The notes beneath the pieces are model-generated. The model was not told the DNA's origin. It worked only from the letters and a program-made list of their open reading frames with translations, and searched no databases. A DNA stretch of 64,000 bases from assembly GCF_008364795.1 (NCBI RefSeq), contig NZ_VTTM01000002.1:124001-188000 (forward strand), in the 5' to 3' direction. Of the stretch, positions 33,186 through 45,422 are shown in pieces. A program made the position numbers and the translations under genes. Every line of letters begins with the position of its first letter. The first letter of the stretch is position 1. The stretch is from Azospirillum oryzae (GTDB lineage: Bacteria; Pseudomonadota; Alphaproteobacteria; Azospirillales; Azospirillaceae).

Positions 33186-33945
33186 GGGCGCCTCTCCTCC
33201 CCCGGGATCACGCGGGATCCACCTTGGCTCCATGCGCCTCAACCGGGGACGCATGAATTAGTTGCGGGATGGCCGTCCCTACCCCTCTTCCGTGCCGAAA
33301 CCTGGGTGAGCCGGCGGCGACTCGGGAGCGGGGATGGTGGGCCTTTTCGAGTCGCCCCTGGGATTCCGCCGGCTTGGTCCGAGTCGCCCCGCGGCGAATC
33401 GGTGGTGGGTACAACGGCATATTAGCAACAACATGTTGATTTTTACTGTAAGGAAGCTCTGGCGGTCGGGCGCGTTTTGCGCTCTAATCGGGGGTGCTCC
33501 GGTCATCTTCAGCGCCGGCGGCCATTGAGTGCCCACAGTTGGTGCCTTCCGGCCGCGATGCGGCCCAGCCGCCGCCTCCCCCAAAAAATTTGCTTGGCGG
33601 GCGGGAACAGGATCCCCGGTAACGGGTTGAACACCACAAGATCAAGGTTTTGAGGGGTTCGGTCATGTCAACCACAATATCTAGCAGAGTGGGGCTTGCT
33701 TGGCCCCGTCGCGCTGGCTAGGATGCAGTCCACGTGACCCGGCCGGCCTCAAGCGGCGGCCCCGGTCCCGGCAGCACAGCGGCGACGGCGGACAGTCGGG
33801 CAAGAGGCCCCTGTTTGTACGGCGCCATCTGCGTTGACGGGCCGGACGGCGGACAGAACCGCCGGCCGCTTCGGATCGGTACAGGTCGCACCACATTTCC
33901 ATTCGAGCGCGCCGCGGCGTGCTCCAAGCAGGGGACAGTCTCATC
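33186..33945. other. 760-bp intergenic region upstream of nrdJ
   Basis: No convincing coding sequence is present; short frames lack a ribosome site. I looked for a cobalamin riboswitch (B12 box) because nrdJ is cobalamin-dependent and saw none. The region contains a perfect palindrome CAACATGTTG (33429-33438) in an AT-richer patch and a possible NrdR site at 33672-33687. The nrdJ promoter should lie here. Confidence 0.6.
33672..33687 (+). promoter_or_regulatory. possible NrdR-box
   Basis: CCACAATATCTAGCAG matches 11 of 16 positions of the NrdR-box consensus ACACWATATATWGTGT. A weaker similar sequence lies at 33634-33649. NrdR boxes normally come in pairs one to several helical turns apart; the start-to-start distance here (38) is not ideal, so this is tentative. 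The site is about 260 bases before nrdJ. Confidence 0.3.
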
Positions 33946-37698
<3,753 letters not shown>

Positions 37699-37746
37699 TC
37701 CTCCACAGAGCGCTCCCCTGGGAGGCTCACCGGACGATGAACGATG

Positions 37747-37781
37747 AAAGGGAGGGAGCGGGAAGCCGCTTCCTCCCTTTT
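37747..37781 (+). terminator. terminator after nrdJ
   Basis: AAAGGGAGG (37747-37755) pairs exactly with 37772-37780, with the stem continuing inside through one G-T pair to a GAAG loop, and a T run ends it. It lies about 50 bases after the nrdJ stop. Confidence 0.88.
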
Positions 37782-37952
37782 GCTTGTGTACGAACAAAAT
37801 CGCCGCGCGCTGTTTGGAACCATTCTTGTGTGGATGCAACAGGATGGCCGGATCATGAGGGGCCTTGACCGCGCCGCGTGTGTTCATGTTAGCTGACTCC
37901 CCCGGGGCGCCGGAGCGGCGTTCCCGAAGCATGTCCGGAGGGATCAGGGGTC

Positions 37953-40208
37953 ATGGATTCGGCCGGGACCGCGCTGGACGACCGCCTGCCGTCCGATCGC
38001 CTGTTGCGGGCGACCGCCGCGCAATGGAGCGCGGCCTTGGTCTGGACATCGGCCGACGGCACCATCGTCGGCGCCAATCCCGGTTTCGCCCGGCTGGCCG
38101 GTGTCCCGCTGGATGCGCTGATCGGCCGCCCGCTGCCCGGCCTGCTCGATTTCGGTGGCCGTGACTGGCAGGCGGTATGGGATGGGGCGCAGGAGAACGA
38201 CCATCCACCGCCCGGCACCGGTGCCTTGCGCGTTCCCCGCCGCGATCCGGTCCCGGTCGATCTGCACTGGCAGCATCTGACCGACGGCGACGACGTCCTG
38301 CTTCTGTGCGAGATGCGCGATTTCGACGAGCGCGAACGGGCGGAGGCGGTGGCACGCCTGCAGCAGGATGTTCTGGAACTGGTGGCCGCCGGCCGGTCGC
38401 TGAAGCAGGTCCTGGATTTCCTCTGCCGGCAGGTGGAGGCCTGCGCGCCGGAGGTCGCCTGTTCGGTGATGCTGCGTGACGCCGAGAACCGCATGCGGGT
38501 GGCCGCGGCCCCGTCGCTGCCCGCCGTCTATGCCAACGCCATCGACGGGCTGGCCATCGGTCCGGACGTCGGCTGCTGCGGCAGCGCGATGAGCCGGGGC
38601 GAGGCGGTGATGTCCGTCGACATCGCCGAAGACCCGCGCTGGGCACCCTATCGCGAGGTTCCGCTGGCCCATGGCTTGGCCGCCTGCTGGTCCAACCCGA
38701 TCAAGGGGCGGGACGCCCGCATGCTGGGCAGCTTCGCGCTCTATTACCGCGAGCCGCGTCCCGCCGCGCCCTTCCATCGCCGACTGGTGCAAGCCTGCGT
38801 GCATCTGTGCGCACTCGCCATCGAACATGACCGGGCACGGGCGGAGATCAACCGGCTGGCCTATTTCGACACGCTGACCGGGTTGCCCAACCGCCAGCTT
38901 CTGGCCGACCGCGCCACCGCGGCACTGGCGCTGGCCGGACGCACGCGGCAGCCGGTGACGCTGATGTTCCTGGACATCGACCGCTTCAAGACCGTCAACG
39001 ATTCGCTGGGCCATGCGGTCGGCGACCGGCTGCTGGTGGAGGTGGCGACCCGGCTAGAGCTGCTGTTCATCGAGGGCGACACGCTGGCCCGGCTGGGTGG
39101 GGACGAGTTCGTGGCATTGCTGCCGGGCTGCGACGCCGCCCATGCCTCGCTGCTGGCGGAACGGGTGCTGGCTACCCTGTCGGTGCCGATGACGGTGGCC
39201 GACCTGACGCTGACCCCGACCGCCAGCATCGGCATCGCCGTGCATCCCGACGACGGCATGGATTTCGACACGCTGCTGCGCCAGGCCGATGCGGCGATGT
39301 ACCGGGCCAAGCAGGCCGGCCGCAACCGCTGCCATTTCTTCCGCCGCGACATGAACGAACAGGCGGTGCGCCGGCTGGAGATGGAGGCGGCGCTGCGCGA
39401 GGCGCTGGACCGCCAGGAGGCCGGCTGCCCGGACGAGGAGGCTCCGTTCGAGCTGCATTACCAGCCCCAGGTCCGGCTGAAGCCGCAATGCCTGCATCGG
39501 GTGGAGGCGCTGATCCGCTGGACCCACCCGCGCTGGGGCGCGGTGTCGCCGGTGGAGTTCGTGCCGCTGGCCGAGGAATGCGGGCTGATCGACCGGCTGG
39601 ACAGCTGGGTGCTGCAGACTTCGGTGGCGCAGCTCGGCCGCTGGCGTGCGGCGGGGGTACCGGTGCCGGGGTTGGCGGTCAATGTCTCCGCCGTCCGATT
39701 CGCCCGCGGCGATCTGCCGGATCAGGTCCGTGCCGCGCTGGCCGCCAACGGCATCCCGGCCAACGACCTGACGCTGGAGATCACCGAGCGGCTGATGATG
39801 ACGGAGGAGGTCGGCGTCCATGACGCGCTGGATGCCCTGCATGCGCTGGGTGTCACCCTGTCGATCGACGATTTCGGCACCGGCTATTCGTCCTTGAGCT
39901 ACCTGAAGCGCTTCCCCGTCGGCGAACTGAAGATCGACCGCAGCTTCGTCAAGGAACTGGACATCGACGCCGCCAACCGGCCGCTGGTGCGCGCCATCAT
40001 CCAGATCGGCGAGGCGTTGGGCCTGACCGTCGTCGCGGAGGGGGTGGAGCGCGAGGCCCAGCACCTCATGCTGGAGGCGGAAGGCTGCGCCATCGGCCAG
40101 GGCTACCGCTTCGCCCGGCCGATGCCGGCCGATGCGCTGGTCCGCTGGCTGGCAGGGGAGGGCAAACACTGGGTGGAGTGTCCGGCCGACGCCTGCTTCA
40201 GCATCTGA
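37953..40208 (+). CDS. PAS-GAF-GGDEF-EAL cyclic-di-GMP signalling protein
   Basis: The 751-aa soluble protein has a PAS-like domain (about 15-125), a GAF domain (about 135-295, with GPDVGCCGSAMSRGEAVM), a GGDEF domain with an intact LGGDEF (382-386) and an EAL domain with RVEALIRW (EAL at 518-520), NVSAVRF, LEITERL and DFGTGYSSLSYLKRFPVGEL. Both catalytic signatures look complete, so it could make or break cyclic-di-GMP depending on its sensors. GGAGGGATCAGG precedes the ATG. No membrane segment is seen, so the input is cytoplasmic; the ligand is unknown. Confidence 0.93.
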   Translation: MDSAGTALDDRLPSDRLLRATAAQWSAALVWTSADGTIVGANPGFARLAGVPLDALIGRPLPGLLDFGGRDWQAVWDGAQENDHPPPGTGALRVPRRDPVPVDLHWQHLTDGDDVLLLCEMRDFDERERAEAVARLQQDVLELVAAGRSLKQVLDFLCRQVEACAPEVACSVMLRDAENRMRVAAAPSLPAVYANAIDGLAIGPDVGCCGSAMSRGEAVMSVDIAEDPRWAPYREVPLAHGLAACWSNPIKGRDARMLGSFALYYREPRPAAPFHRRLVQACVHLCALAIEHDRARAEINRLAYFDTLTGLPNRQLLADRATAALALAGRTRQPVTLMFLDIDRFKTVNDSLGHAVGDRLLVEVATRLELLFIEGDTLARLGGDEFVALLPGCDAAHASLLAERVLATLSVPMTVADLTLTPTASIGIAVHPDDGMDFDTLLRQADAAMYRAKQAGRNRCHFFRRDMNEQAVRRLEMEAALREALDRQEAGCPDEEAPFELHYQPQVRLKPQCLHRVEALIRWTHPRWGAVSPVEFVPLAEECGLIDRLDSWVLQTSVAQLGRWRAAGVPVPGLAVNVSAVRFARGDLPDQVRAALAANGIPANDLTLEITERLMMTEEVGVHDALDALHALGVTLSIDDFGTGYSSLSYLKRFPVGELKIDRSFVKELDIDAANRPLVRAIIQIGEALGLTVVAEGVEREAQHLMLEAEGCAIGQGYRFARPMPADALVRWLAGEGKHWVECPADACFSI

Positions 40209-40562
40209 AACATTTGCAGTGGAAATGGTCCCGTTTTTCTTTGGATTTACGGGGTACTTCGACCGCATTTCACCATTCGAATCGGTGCTTATGCGGTTCC
40301 GCCGGAGTAATGGGGATCCGGCAATACGATATAGTCGCAACGCTCCTTTGCCGGCAAAGCGCAGGTCATCCCGATTTAGACCACGCGACTGTCTTGTGTC
40401 CCAACGTTTGGGGCGATAGAAGGTCCACTCAGCGGCATGTGCGGTCAAGCAAACTGACCACGGCGTTTCGCTGAGCGGAAAAGACCCGCCCGGTGGATCG
40501 CCCGTGGAGCACAAGGGGAGCACCCGCATGCCGGACGACCATGGGGCGAGAGGAATTCCGCG
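40209..40562. other. 354-bp intergenic region upstream of ppdK
   Basis: No gene is supported in this stretch, which is less GC-rich than the flanking genes and should hold the ppdK promoter. I could not assign promoter boxes with confidence. Confidence 0.5.
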
Positions 40563-43256
40563 ATGGCGAGCCAGGGTGAATCCAAGTGGGTCTACAGCTT
40601 CGGGGCCGGTGCCACCGAAGGACGGGCCGATATGAAGAACCTGCTGGGCGGCAAGGGCGCCAATCTGGCCGAGATGGCCAATCTTGGCCTGCCCGTTCCG
40701 CCGGGCTTCACGATCACCACGGAGCTGTGCACCTATTTCTACGCCAACGGCCGCTCCTATCCGCCGGAGCTGACGGCGCAGGTGAACGCCGCCATCGCGC
40801 GGCTGGAACAGGCGATGGACGCCAAGTTCGGCGATCCGGTCAACCCGCTGCTGGTGTCGGTCCGCTCCGGCGCCCGCGCGTCGATGCCCGGCATGATGGA
40901 CACCGTCCTGAACCTGGGCCTGAACGACGCGACCGCCGCCGGTCTCGCCAAGCGGTCGGGCGACGGCCGCTTCGCCTACGACAGCTACCGCCGCTTCATC
41001 CAGATGTATTCCAACGTCGTGCTCGACGTTGAGCATCACCATTTCGAGGACATCCTCGACAACCACAAGCGCGACAAGTCCTACAACCTCGACACCGACC
41101 TGTCGGCCGAGGATTGGCAGGCGGTGATCGAGGACTACAAGAAGGCGGTCGAGCGCGAGCTGGGCCGGCCCTTCCCGCAGGATGTGCAGGAGCAGCTGTG
41201 GGGCGCCATCGGCGCCGTCTTCGGCTCCTGGATGAACGCCCGCGCCATCACCTACCGCAAGCTGCACGACATCCCGGCCGACTGGGGCACCGCGGTCAAC
41301 GTGCAGTGCATGGTCTTCGGCAACATGGGCAACGACTGCGCCACCGGCGTGGCCTTCACCCGCAACCCGTCGACCGGCGAGAATGCCTTCTACGGCGAGT
41401 ATCTGGTCAACGCCCAGGGTGAGGACGTCGTCGCCGGCATCCGCACCCCGCAGCACCTGACCATCGCCGGCAAGATCGCCAACAAGTCCGACCTCCCCGC
41501 CATGGAGGAGGTGATGCCGGAGGTGTTCAACCAGCTGAACGAGGTCCGCCTCAAGCTGGAAAAGCACTACCGCGACATGCAGGACATCGAGTTCACGGTC
41601 CAGCAGAACAAGCTGTTCATGCTGCAGACCCGCAACGGCAAGCGCACCGCCCCGGCGGCGCTGAAGATCGCCGTCGATCTGGCGAACGAGGGCGTCATCG
41701 ACCAGAACGAGGCGGTCCGCCGCATCGATCCGGCCTCGCTCGACCAGCTGCTGCACCCGACGCTGGACCCCAAGGCCGACCGCAAGGTGATCGCCAAGGG
41801 CCTGCCGGCCTCCCCCGGCGCCGCGTCCGGCAAGGTGGTGTTCACCGCCGACGAGGCCGAGCAGATGGCCGGCAAGGGCGAGTCGGTGATCCTCTGCCGC
41901 ATCGAGACCTCGCCCGAGGACATCCACGGCATGCACGCCGCCCGCGGCATCCTGACCAGCCGCGGCGGCATGACCAGCCACGCGGCGGTGGTTGCCCGCG
42001 GCATGGGCCGTGCCTGCGTGTCGGGCGCCGGCGACCTGCGCATCGACTACAAGACCAAGCAGATGGCCGTCCGCGGCGTCACCGTGAAGGAAGGCGACAT
42101 CGTCACCATCGACGGCTCCACCGGCGAGGTGATGCTGGGCGAGGTGCCGACGATCCAGCCGGAACTGTCGGGCGACTTCGCCACCCTGATGGGCTGGGCC
42201 GACAGCATCCGCCGGATGAAGGTCCGCGCCAACGCCGAAACCCCGCTGGACGCCCGCACCGCGCGGAAGTTCGGCGCCGAGGGCATCGGCCTGTCGCGCA
42301 CCGAGCACATGTTCTTCGACCCGGAGCGCATCCTGGCCGTCCGCGAGATGATCCTGGCGGAGGACGAGGCCGGCCGCCGCAAGGCGCTCGCCAAGCTGGA
42401 GCCCTTCCAGAAGAAGGACTTCGTCGACCTGTTCACGATCATGACCGGCCTGCCGGTGACGATCCGCCTGCTCGACCCGCCGCTGCACGAGTTCCTGCCG
42501 AACACCGAAGAGGACATGGCGGAGGTCGCCCAGGCCACCGGCACCGATCCGCTGCGGGTGCGCCACCGCACCATCCAGCTGCATGAAGCGAACCCGATGC
42601 TGGGCCATCGCGGCTGCCGTCTGGGCATCTCGTACCCCGAGATCTACGAGATGCAGGCCCGCGCCATCTTCGCCGCCGCCGCCGAGGTCGCCAAGACCAC
42701 CGGCGAGGCCGTCATTCCCGAAGTGATGATCCCGCTGATCATCACGAAGAAGGAGTTCGACATCCTCAAGGGGGTGATCGACCGCGCCGCCGAGCAGGTG
42801 AAGGCCGAGACCGGCGTGACGGTGGAGTACCTGACCGGCACGATGATCGAGATCCCGCGCGCGGCCCTGAAGGCCGGCGAGATCGCCGAGTCGGCCGAGT
42901 TCTTCAGCTATGGCACCAACGACCTGACCCAGACCACGCTGGGCCTGTCGCGCGACGACGCCGGCAGCTTCCTGCCGGAGTACCAGCGCCAGGGCATCCT
43001 GGAGCAGGACCCGTTCCAGTCGCTGGACGTCACCGGCGTCGGCGAACTGGTGGAGATCGCCACCGAGCGCGGCCGCAAGGTCCGTCCGGACATCAAGCTG
43101 GGCATCTGCGGCGAGCATGGCGGCGACCCGGCCTCGATCTCCTTCTGCGAGAAGGTCGGGCTGACCTATGTCTCCTGCTCGCCCTACCGCGTGCCGATCG
43201 CCCGCCTCGCCGCCGCCCAGGCCGCGCTGAACAGCGACACGGTCAAGCGCGACTGA
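40563..43256 (+). CDS. ppdK: pyruvate, phosphate dikinase
   Basis: The 897-aa enzyme has its three parts: an N-terminal ATP-grasp domain (LLGGKGANLAEMANLGLPVP, SVRSGARASMPGMMDTVLNL), a central phosphohistidine domain with GGMTSHAAVVARGMGRACV (His473), and a C-terminal PEP/pyruvate TIM barrel (GIGLSRTEHMFF, MLGHRGCRLGISYPEIYEMQ, FSYGTNDLTQTTLGLSRDD). It interconverts pyruvate, ATP and phosphate with PEP, AMP and pyrophosphate, serving gluconeogenesis or a PPi-linked glycolysis. A GAGGAA site precedes the ATG. Its last 136 bases and the terminator are duplicated at 44186-44447, on the far side of a toxin-antitoxin pair. Confidence 0.97.
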   Translation: MASQGESKWVYSFGAGATEGRADMKNLLGGKGANLAEMANLGLPVPPGFTITTELCTYFYANGRSYPPELTAQVNAAIARLEQAMDAKFGDPVNPLLVSVRSGARASMPGMMDTVLNLGLNDATAAGLAKRSGDGRFAYDSYRRFIQMYSNVVLDVEHHHFEDILDNHKRDKSYNLDTDLSAEDWQAVIEDYKKAVERELGRPFPQDVQEQLWGAIGAVFGSWMNARAITYRKLHDIPADWGTAVNVQCMVFGNMGNDCATGVAFTRNPSTGENAFYGEYLVNAQGEDVVAGIRTPQHLTIAGKIANKSDLPAMEEVMPEVFNQLNEVRLKLEKHYRDMQDIEFTVQQNKLFMLQTRNGKRTAPAALKIAVDLANEGVIDQNEAVRRIDPASLDQLLHPTLDPKADRKVIAKGLPASPGAASGKVVFTADEAEQMAGKGESVILCRIETSPEDIHGMHAARGILTSRGGMTSHAAVVARGMGRACVSGAGDLRIDYKTKQMAVRGVTVKEGDIVTIDGSTGEVMLGEVPTIQPELSGDFATLMGWADSIRRMKVRANAETPLDARTARKFGAEGIGLSRTEHMFFDPERILAVREMILAEDEAGRRKALAKLEPFQKKDFVDLFTIMTGLPVTIRLLDPPLHEFLPNTEEDMAEVAQATGTDPLRVRHRTIQLHEANPMLGHRGCRLGISYPEIYEMQARAIFAAAAEVAKTTGEAVIPEVMIPLIITKKEFDILKGVIDRAAEQVKAETGVTVEYLTGTMIEIPRAALKAGEIAESAEFFSYGTNDLTQTTLGLSRDDAGSFLPEYQRQGILEQDPFQSLDVTGVGELVEIATERGRKVRPDIKLGICGEHGGDPASISFCEKVGLTYVSCSPYRVPIARLAAAQAALNSDTVKRD

Positions 43257-43283
43257 TCCGCTTCGGATAGCTGAAACGACTTC

Positions 43284-43320
43284 GGCCCTCTTCCCGCAAG
43301 GGAAGGGGGCCGTTTCGTTT
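43284..43320 (+). terminator. terminator after ppdK
   Basis: GGCCCTCTTCCC (43284-43295) pairs with 43300-43311 around GCAA with one G-T pair, followed by GTTTCGTTTT. An almost identical terminator is present in the duplicated segment at 44346-44373. Confidence 0.9.
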
Positions 43321-43339
43321 TGGGGGCGGGGGTGGGCGG

Positions 43340-43387
43340 GTGGAACATCGTGGAACAGGTTTTGGGAGACTGTTCACTGTTCCATCC
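43340..43387. repeat. GGAAC stem-loop repeat, copy 1
   Basis: GTGGAACATCGTGGAACAG on the left can pair with CTGTTCACTGTTCCATCC on the right, giving an inner (GGAACAG/CTGTTC) and outer (GGAAC/GTTCC) stem. Two more copies lie at 44397-44445 and 44473-44531. Confidence 0.75.
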
Positions 43388-43407
43388 GGCGTGGCATCAT
43401 GGACGGC

Positions 43408-43746
43408 TCAGCGCTGGGAACCGGAGGTCAACTCGCCGATGCCCGTCAGCTTGAACGCCCCTTTTCCCGGCAGGGAAACCCGCAACTCCAACTCGCCGCC
43501 CGCTGCTTCCACGAAGCGCCGCAGGGTGGACAGATACAGGTCGGTCCGCTTCTCGATCTGGTGGACGGTCGGCTGCTTCACGTTCAAGGTTTCGGCCACC
43601 TGACCCTGGGTCAGTTCAGCCAGCCTGCGCAATTCCGCCAATCCGTCGATCTCGGCCAGCATCCCGGCGGCCCGTGCATCCACTGCGGCGCGCTCGTCGT
43701 CGGTCATCTCGGAGAGGATCTGGTCGAACGGGATCGTCGCCGTCAT
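43408..43746 (-). CDS. HigA-like antitoxin, Xre family
   Basis: The 112-aa protein has an Xre helix-turn-helix in its second half ([20 protein letters not shown] then [20 protein letters not shown]), as in HigA-type antitoxins. It follows the toxin gene and overlaps it by four bases (43743-43746), the reversed toxin-first order of HigBA modules. It would neutralise the toxin and repress the operon. The pair lies between the two copies of the ppdK 3' end. Confidence 0.85.
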   Translation of the reverse strand: MTATIPFDQILSEMTDDERAAVDARAAGMLAEIDGLAELRRLAELTQGQVAETLNVKQPTVHQIEKRTDLYLSTLRRFVEAAGGELELRVSLPGKGAFKLTGIGELTSGSQR

Positions 43747-44102
43747 GGCTTGGTTCCTTTCAGGTCGGAGAGATGGTCGTCATACCGGCTGTCGGCGGTG
43801 GCGATCAGCGAGGCGTAGAACCGCTTTTCCGAAACCCCGCTTTTATCCCCGGCAACCAGCACGACGGCGTTGCGCTTCGGGTCGAAGGCAAAGGCGACGC
43901 GCCACACGCCACCATTCGACTTGAACCGCAATTCCTTCATGTTCGCATGCCTGGACCCGTTCAATGTATCGACATGGGGCCGGCCGAGCGCCGGGCCACG
44001 CTCTCCAAGCACCTTGGCCGCGGCAGCGAGGTCGATCCGCACGGCGTGTGGCAGAGCCCGGAATTCGGCCGCGAACGCGGTATGGAAGAGAACGGTGTGC
44101 AT
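43743..44102 (-). CDS. HigB-like / Gp49-type toxin of the RelE-ParE superfamily
   Basis: The 119-aa product (from the ATG at 44102; an in-frame start at 44138 would add 12 residues) has [60 protein letters not shown] and [19 protein letters not shown]. This is the Gp49/DUF891 pattern of HigB toxins, ribosome-dependent mRNA endonucleases. The antitoxin gene follows and overlaps by four bases. Confidence 0.85.
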   Translation of the reverse strand: MHTVLFHTAFAAEFRALPHAVRIDLAAAAKVLGERGPALGRPHVDTLNGSRHANMKELRFKSNGGVWRVAFAFDPKRNAVVLVAGDKSGVSEKRFYASLIATADSRYDDHLSDLKGTKP

Positions 44103-44185
44103 CGGGAAGAATATAGGCTGCAGGCTATTTTTCGGCAATGGAGATATAGTGCGGAGCCTATTGTCCGAAGGCCGTTGAGCGGCGT

Positions 44186-44321
44186 CGGCGACCCAGCCTC
44201 AATCTCTTTCTGTGAGAAGATCGGGCTGACCTATGTCTCCTGCTCGCCCTACCGCGTGCCGATCGCCCGCCTCGCCGCCGCCCAGGCCGCGCTGAACAGC
44301 GACACGGTCAAGCGCGACTGA
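44186..44321 (+). pseudogene. ppdK: ppdK 3' fragment (duplicated)
   Basis: The last 45 codons of ppdK are repeated here in frame to the same TGA, encoding [20 protein letters not shown] and the rest of the C terminus, with one change (Val to Ile) against the complete gene. The preceding sequence is unrelated to ppdK, so the fragment has no gene body. Five base differences cluster in the first 35 bases and all are GC-to-AT; the remaining 101 bases are identical. Confidence 0.93.
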
Positions 44322-44345
44322 GCCGCTTCGGGTAGCTGAAACTTC

Positions 44346-44382
44346 GGCCCTCTTCCCGCAAGGGAAGGGGGCCGTTTCGTTT
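44346..44382 (+). terminator. duplicated ppdK terminator
   Basis: The same 12-bp stem and GCAA loop as after ppdK, followed by GTTTCGTTTT. It now lies after the ppdK fragment, so it has no intact gene to end on this strand. Confidence 0.85.
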
Positions 44383-44396
44383 TGGGGGCGGGGTGA

Positions 44397-44445
44397 GGGG
44401 GAACAGCGTGGAACAGGTTTCGGGGGAGTGTTCACTGTTCCATCC
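44397..44445. repeat. GGAAC stem-loop repeat, copy 2
   Basis: Second copy of the structure at 43340-43387, with GTGGAACAG on the left and TGTTCACTGTTCCATCC on the right. Confidence 0.75.
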
Positions 44446-44472
44446 GGGGCGCCCGACCCGGCCTGCGGCGGT

Positions 44473-44531
44473 CGGATGGAACGTTTGGAACAGTTTGGAA
44501 CGGTTTTCCGGGGGCTGTTCACTGTTCCATC
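44473..44531. repeat. GGAAC stem-loop repeat, copy 3
   Basis: A longer version: GGATGGAAC (44473-44481) is the exact reverse complement of the last nine bases (GTTCCATCC), and TTTGGAACAG faces CTGTTCACTG inside. It lies outside the ppdK duplication, so the repeat existed independently of it. Confidence 0.75.
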
Positions 44532-44695
44532 CGGCGGGGCGGGTGCGCGGGAGGACGGGCGCAAGGCGGCGTGGCACCGTTGATGATGCATGCAGGGCGC
44601 TCCTCGGGCGGTTGAGGCTTATAGTCCTATCATGGACGGCGGTTGGTGGTAAGGGGGGCGTGGAAAAGACGTGGCGGCTTGCCGGTGGGGCTGCG

Positions 44696-44965
44696 TCAGG
44701 GGCGGTTCTGTGCCCCGTGCCAGACACGCAGAATGGTGACGCGGGGCGGCGTCACGTCATAGACGATCACATAGGGATGAACCGCCACCAGTTCCCGCGC
44801 ACCGTCTCGCCGAAGGCGGCCACGGTCAGGGAGGTCGGCGAGGCTTTGCGTAGCACTTCGGAGGCGTAGCGCCATGCGCCGGGCGGCTGCGGGATTGAAA
44901 TGGCCAATATAGTTGCGGATCGCGATCAGATCGGCAATGGCGGCCGGAGCGAAGATTACTTCCAC
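44696..44965 (-). CDS. RelE/ParE family toxin
   Basis: The 89-aa product starts at a GTG (44965) that overlaps the end of the upstream antitoxin gene by ten bases. It has the ParE layout: FAPAAIADLIAIRNYIGHFN, RMALRLRSATQSLADLPDRG, ELVAVHPYVIVYDVTPPRV and TILRVWHGAQNRP. ParE toxins inhibit gyrase and RelE toxins cut mRNA; sequence alone does not separate them, though the ILRVWHGAQ ending is common in ParE-like members. Confidence 0.88.
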   Translation of the reverse strand: MEVIFAPAAIADLIAIRNYIGHFNPAAARRMALRLRSATQSLADLPDRGRLRRDGARELVAVHPYVIVYDVTPPRVTILRVWHGAQNRP

Positions 44966-45129
44966 GACGGCGCAGGACGCTCATCCGCCGTGCCCCAACT
45001 GTCGAGCCAGTCGGCAACGTCGCGCAGAGGAATCATCTGACCGGCGGCAACCTGTGCCCGCGCCTCGGCAACGGCGCGTGTCAGCGCATCGTCATCGGTC
45101 GGTTCGAATGCAGTCGCAGGCTCGGCCAT
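44956..45129 (-). CDS. short ParD/CopG-like antitoxin
   Basis: A 57-codon gene starts at the ATG at 45129. The product has FEPTDDDALTRAVAEARAQV, AAGQMIPLRDVADWLDSWGT and ends RPAPSWK. The AAGxxxPxxxVxxWLxSWG pattern is seen in small antitoxins encoded before ParE/RelE toxins. A GGAGGTG site lies just upstream. Its TAA lies inside the toxin gene, so translation is coupled. Confidence 0.82.
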   Translation of the reverse strand: MAEPATAFEPTDDDALTRAVAEARAQVAAGQMIPLRDVADWLDSWGTADERPAPSWK

Positions 45130-45341
45130 GGGGCACCTCCGTCAGTGAATATATGTGGTGAGCGTGAGTTGGTCCAGTTGAGGTCGCTTAAGAGGTGGAT
45201 CGCTGAGCGGGCAGCTGTAAGGGTGAATGGGGGAAAATTGACAAAGGCGTTGAATCTCTCCAACGACAAATCAGGTTATCCATAGAGTAATCCCGAGTTT
45301 TCATAATCGCTCGGAAATGGTATATTCACACCTTGGCTGTA

Positions 45342-45365
45342 CCCGCGCCTTAAAGAAGGCGCGGG
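45342..45365. terminator. hairpin downstream of the Xre-ImmA/IrrE gene
   Basis: CCCGCGCCTT (45342-45351) pairs exactly with 45356-45365 around AAAG. It lies after the stop of the leftward gene at 45423. There is no T run, so it may stabilise the transcript end rather than terminate it. Confidence 0.5.
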
Positions 45366-45422
45366 CTAGGTCGTCCCGCTTAGAAAAAATATTTCCGAGG
45401 GAGAAATAGAATGGGTATTTTC

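Larger units (their letters stand above)
43121..43389 (+). repeat. ppdK 3'-end direct repeat, copy A
   Basis: This copy covers the last 45 codons of ppdK, its terminator and the following stem-loop up to CATCCGG. It matches 44186-44447 with offset 1065; bases 43156-43256 are identical to 44221-44321. Copy A completes the intact ppdK gene. Confidence 0.92.
44186..44447 (+). repeat. ppdK 3'-end direct repeat, copy B
   Basis: Second copy of the segment at 43121-43389: gene end, terminator and stem-loop. Together the copies bracket the HigBA-like pair, a layout typical of an element that entered at a gene's 3' end and rebuilt it. Confidence 0.92.

Noticed and set aside
33334..33528. 64-residue open frame in the nrdJ leader
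   Set aside because: No ribosome binding site, no family and no operon partner; left as intergenic.
33186..33945. Cobalamin riboswitch before nrdJ
   Set aside because: No B12 box or matching arms were found by eye.
44102..44138. Longer start for the HigB-like toxin
   Set aside because: The extra 12 residues precede the usual family start and lack support; the ATG at 44102 fits the family.
43674..44321. 215-residue open frame that ends in PPDK sequence
   Set aside because: Its first part is antisense to the toxin-antitoxin genes and only its last 45 codons are ppdK; it is a chance frame joined to the duplicated fragment, not a fusion gene.
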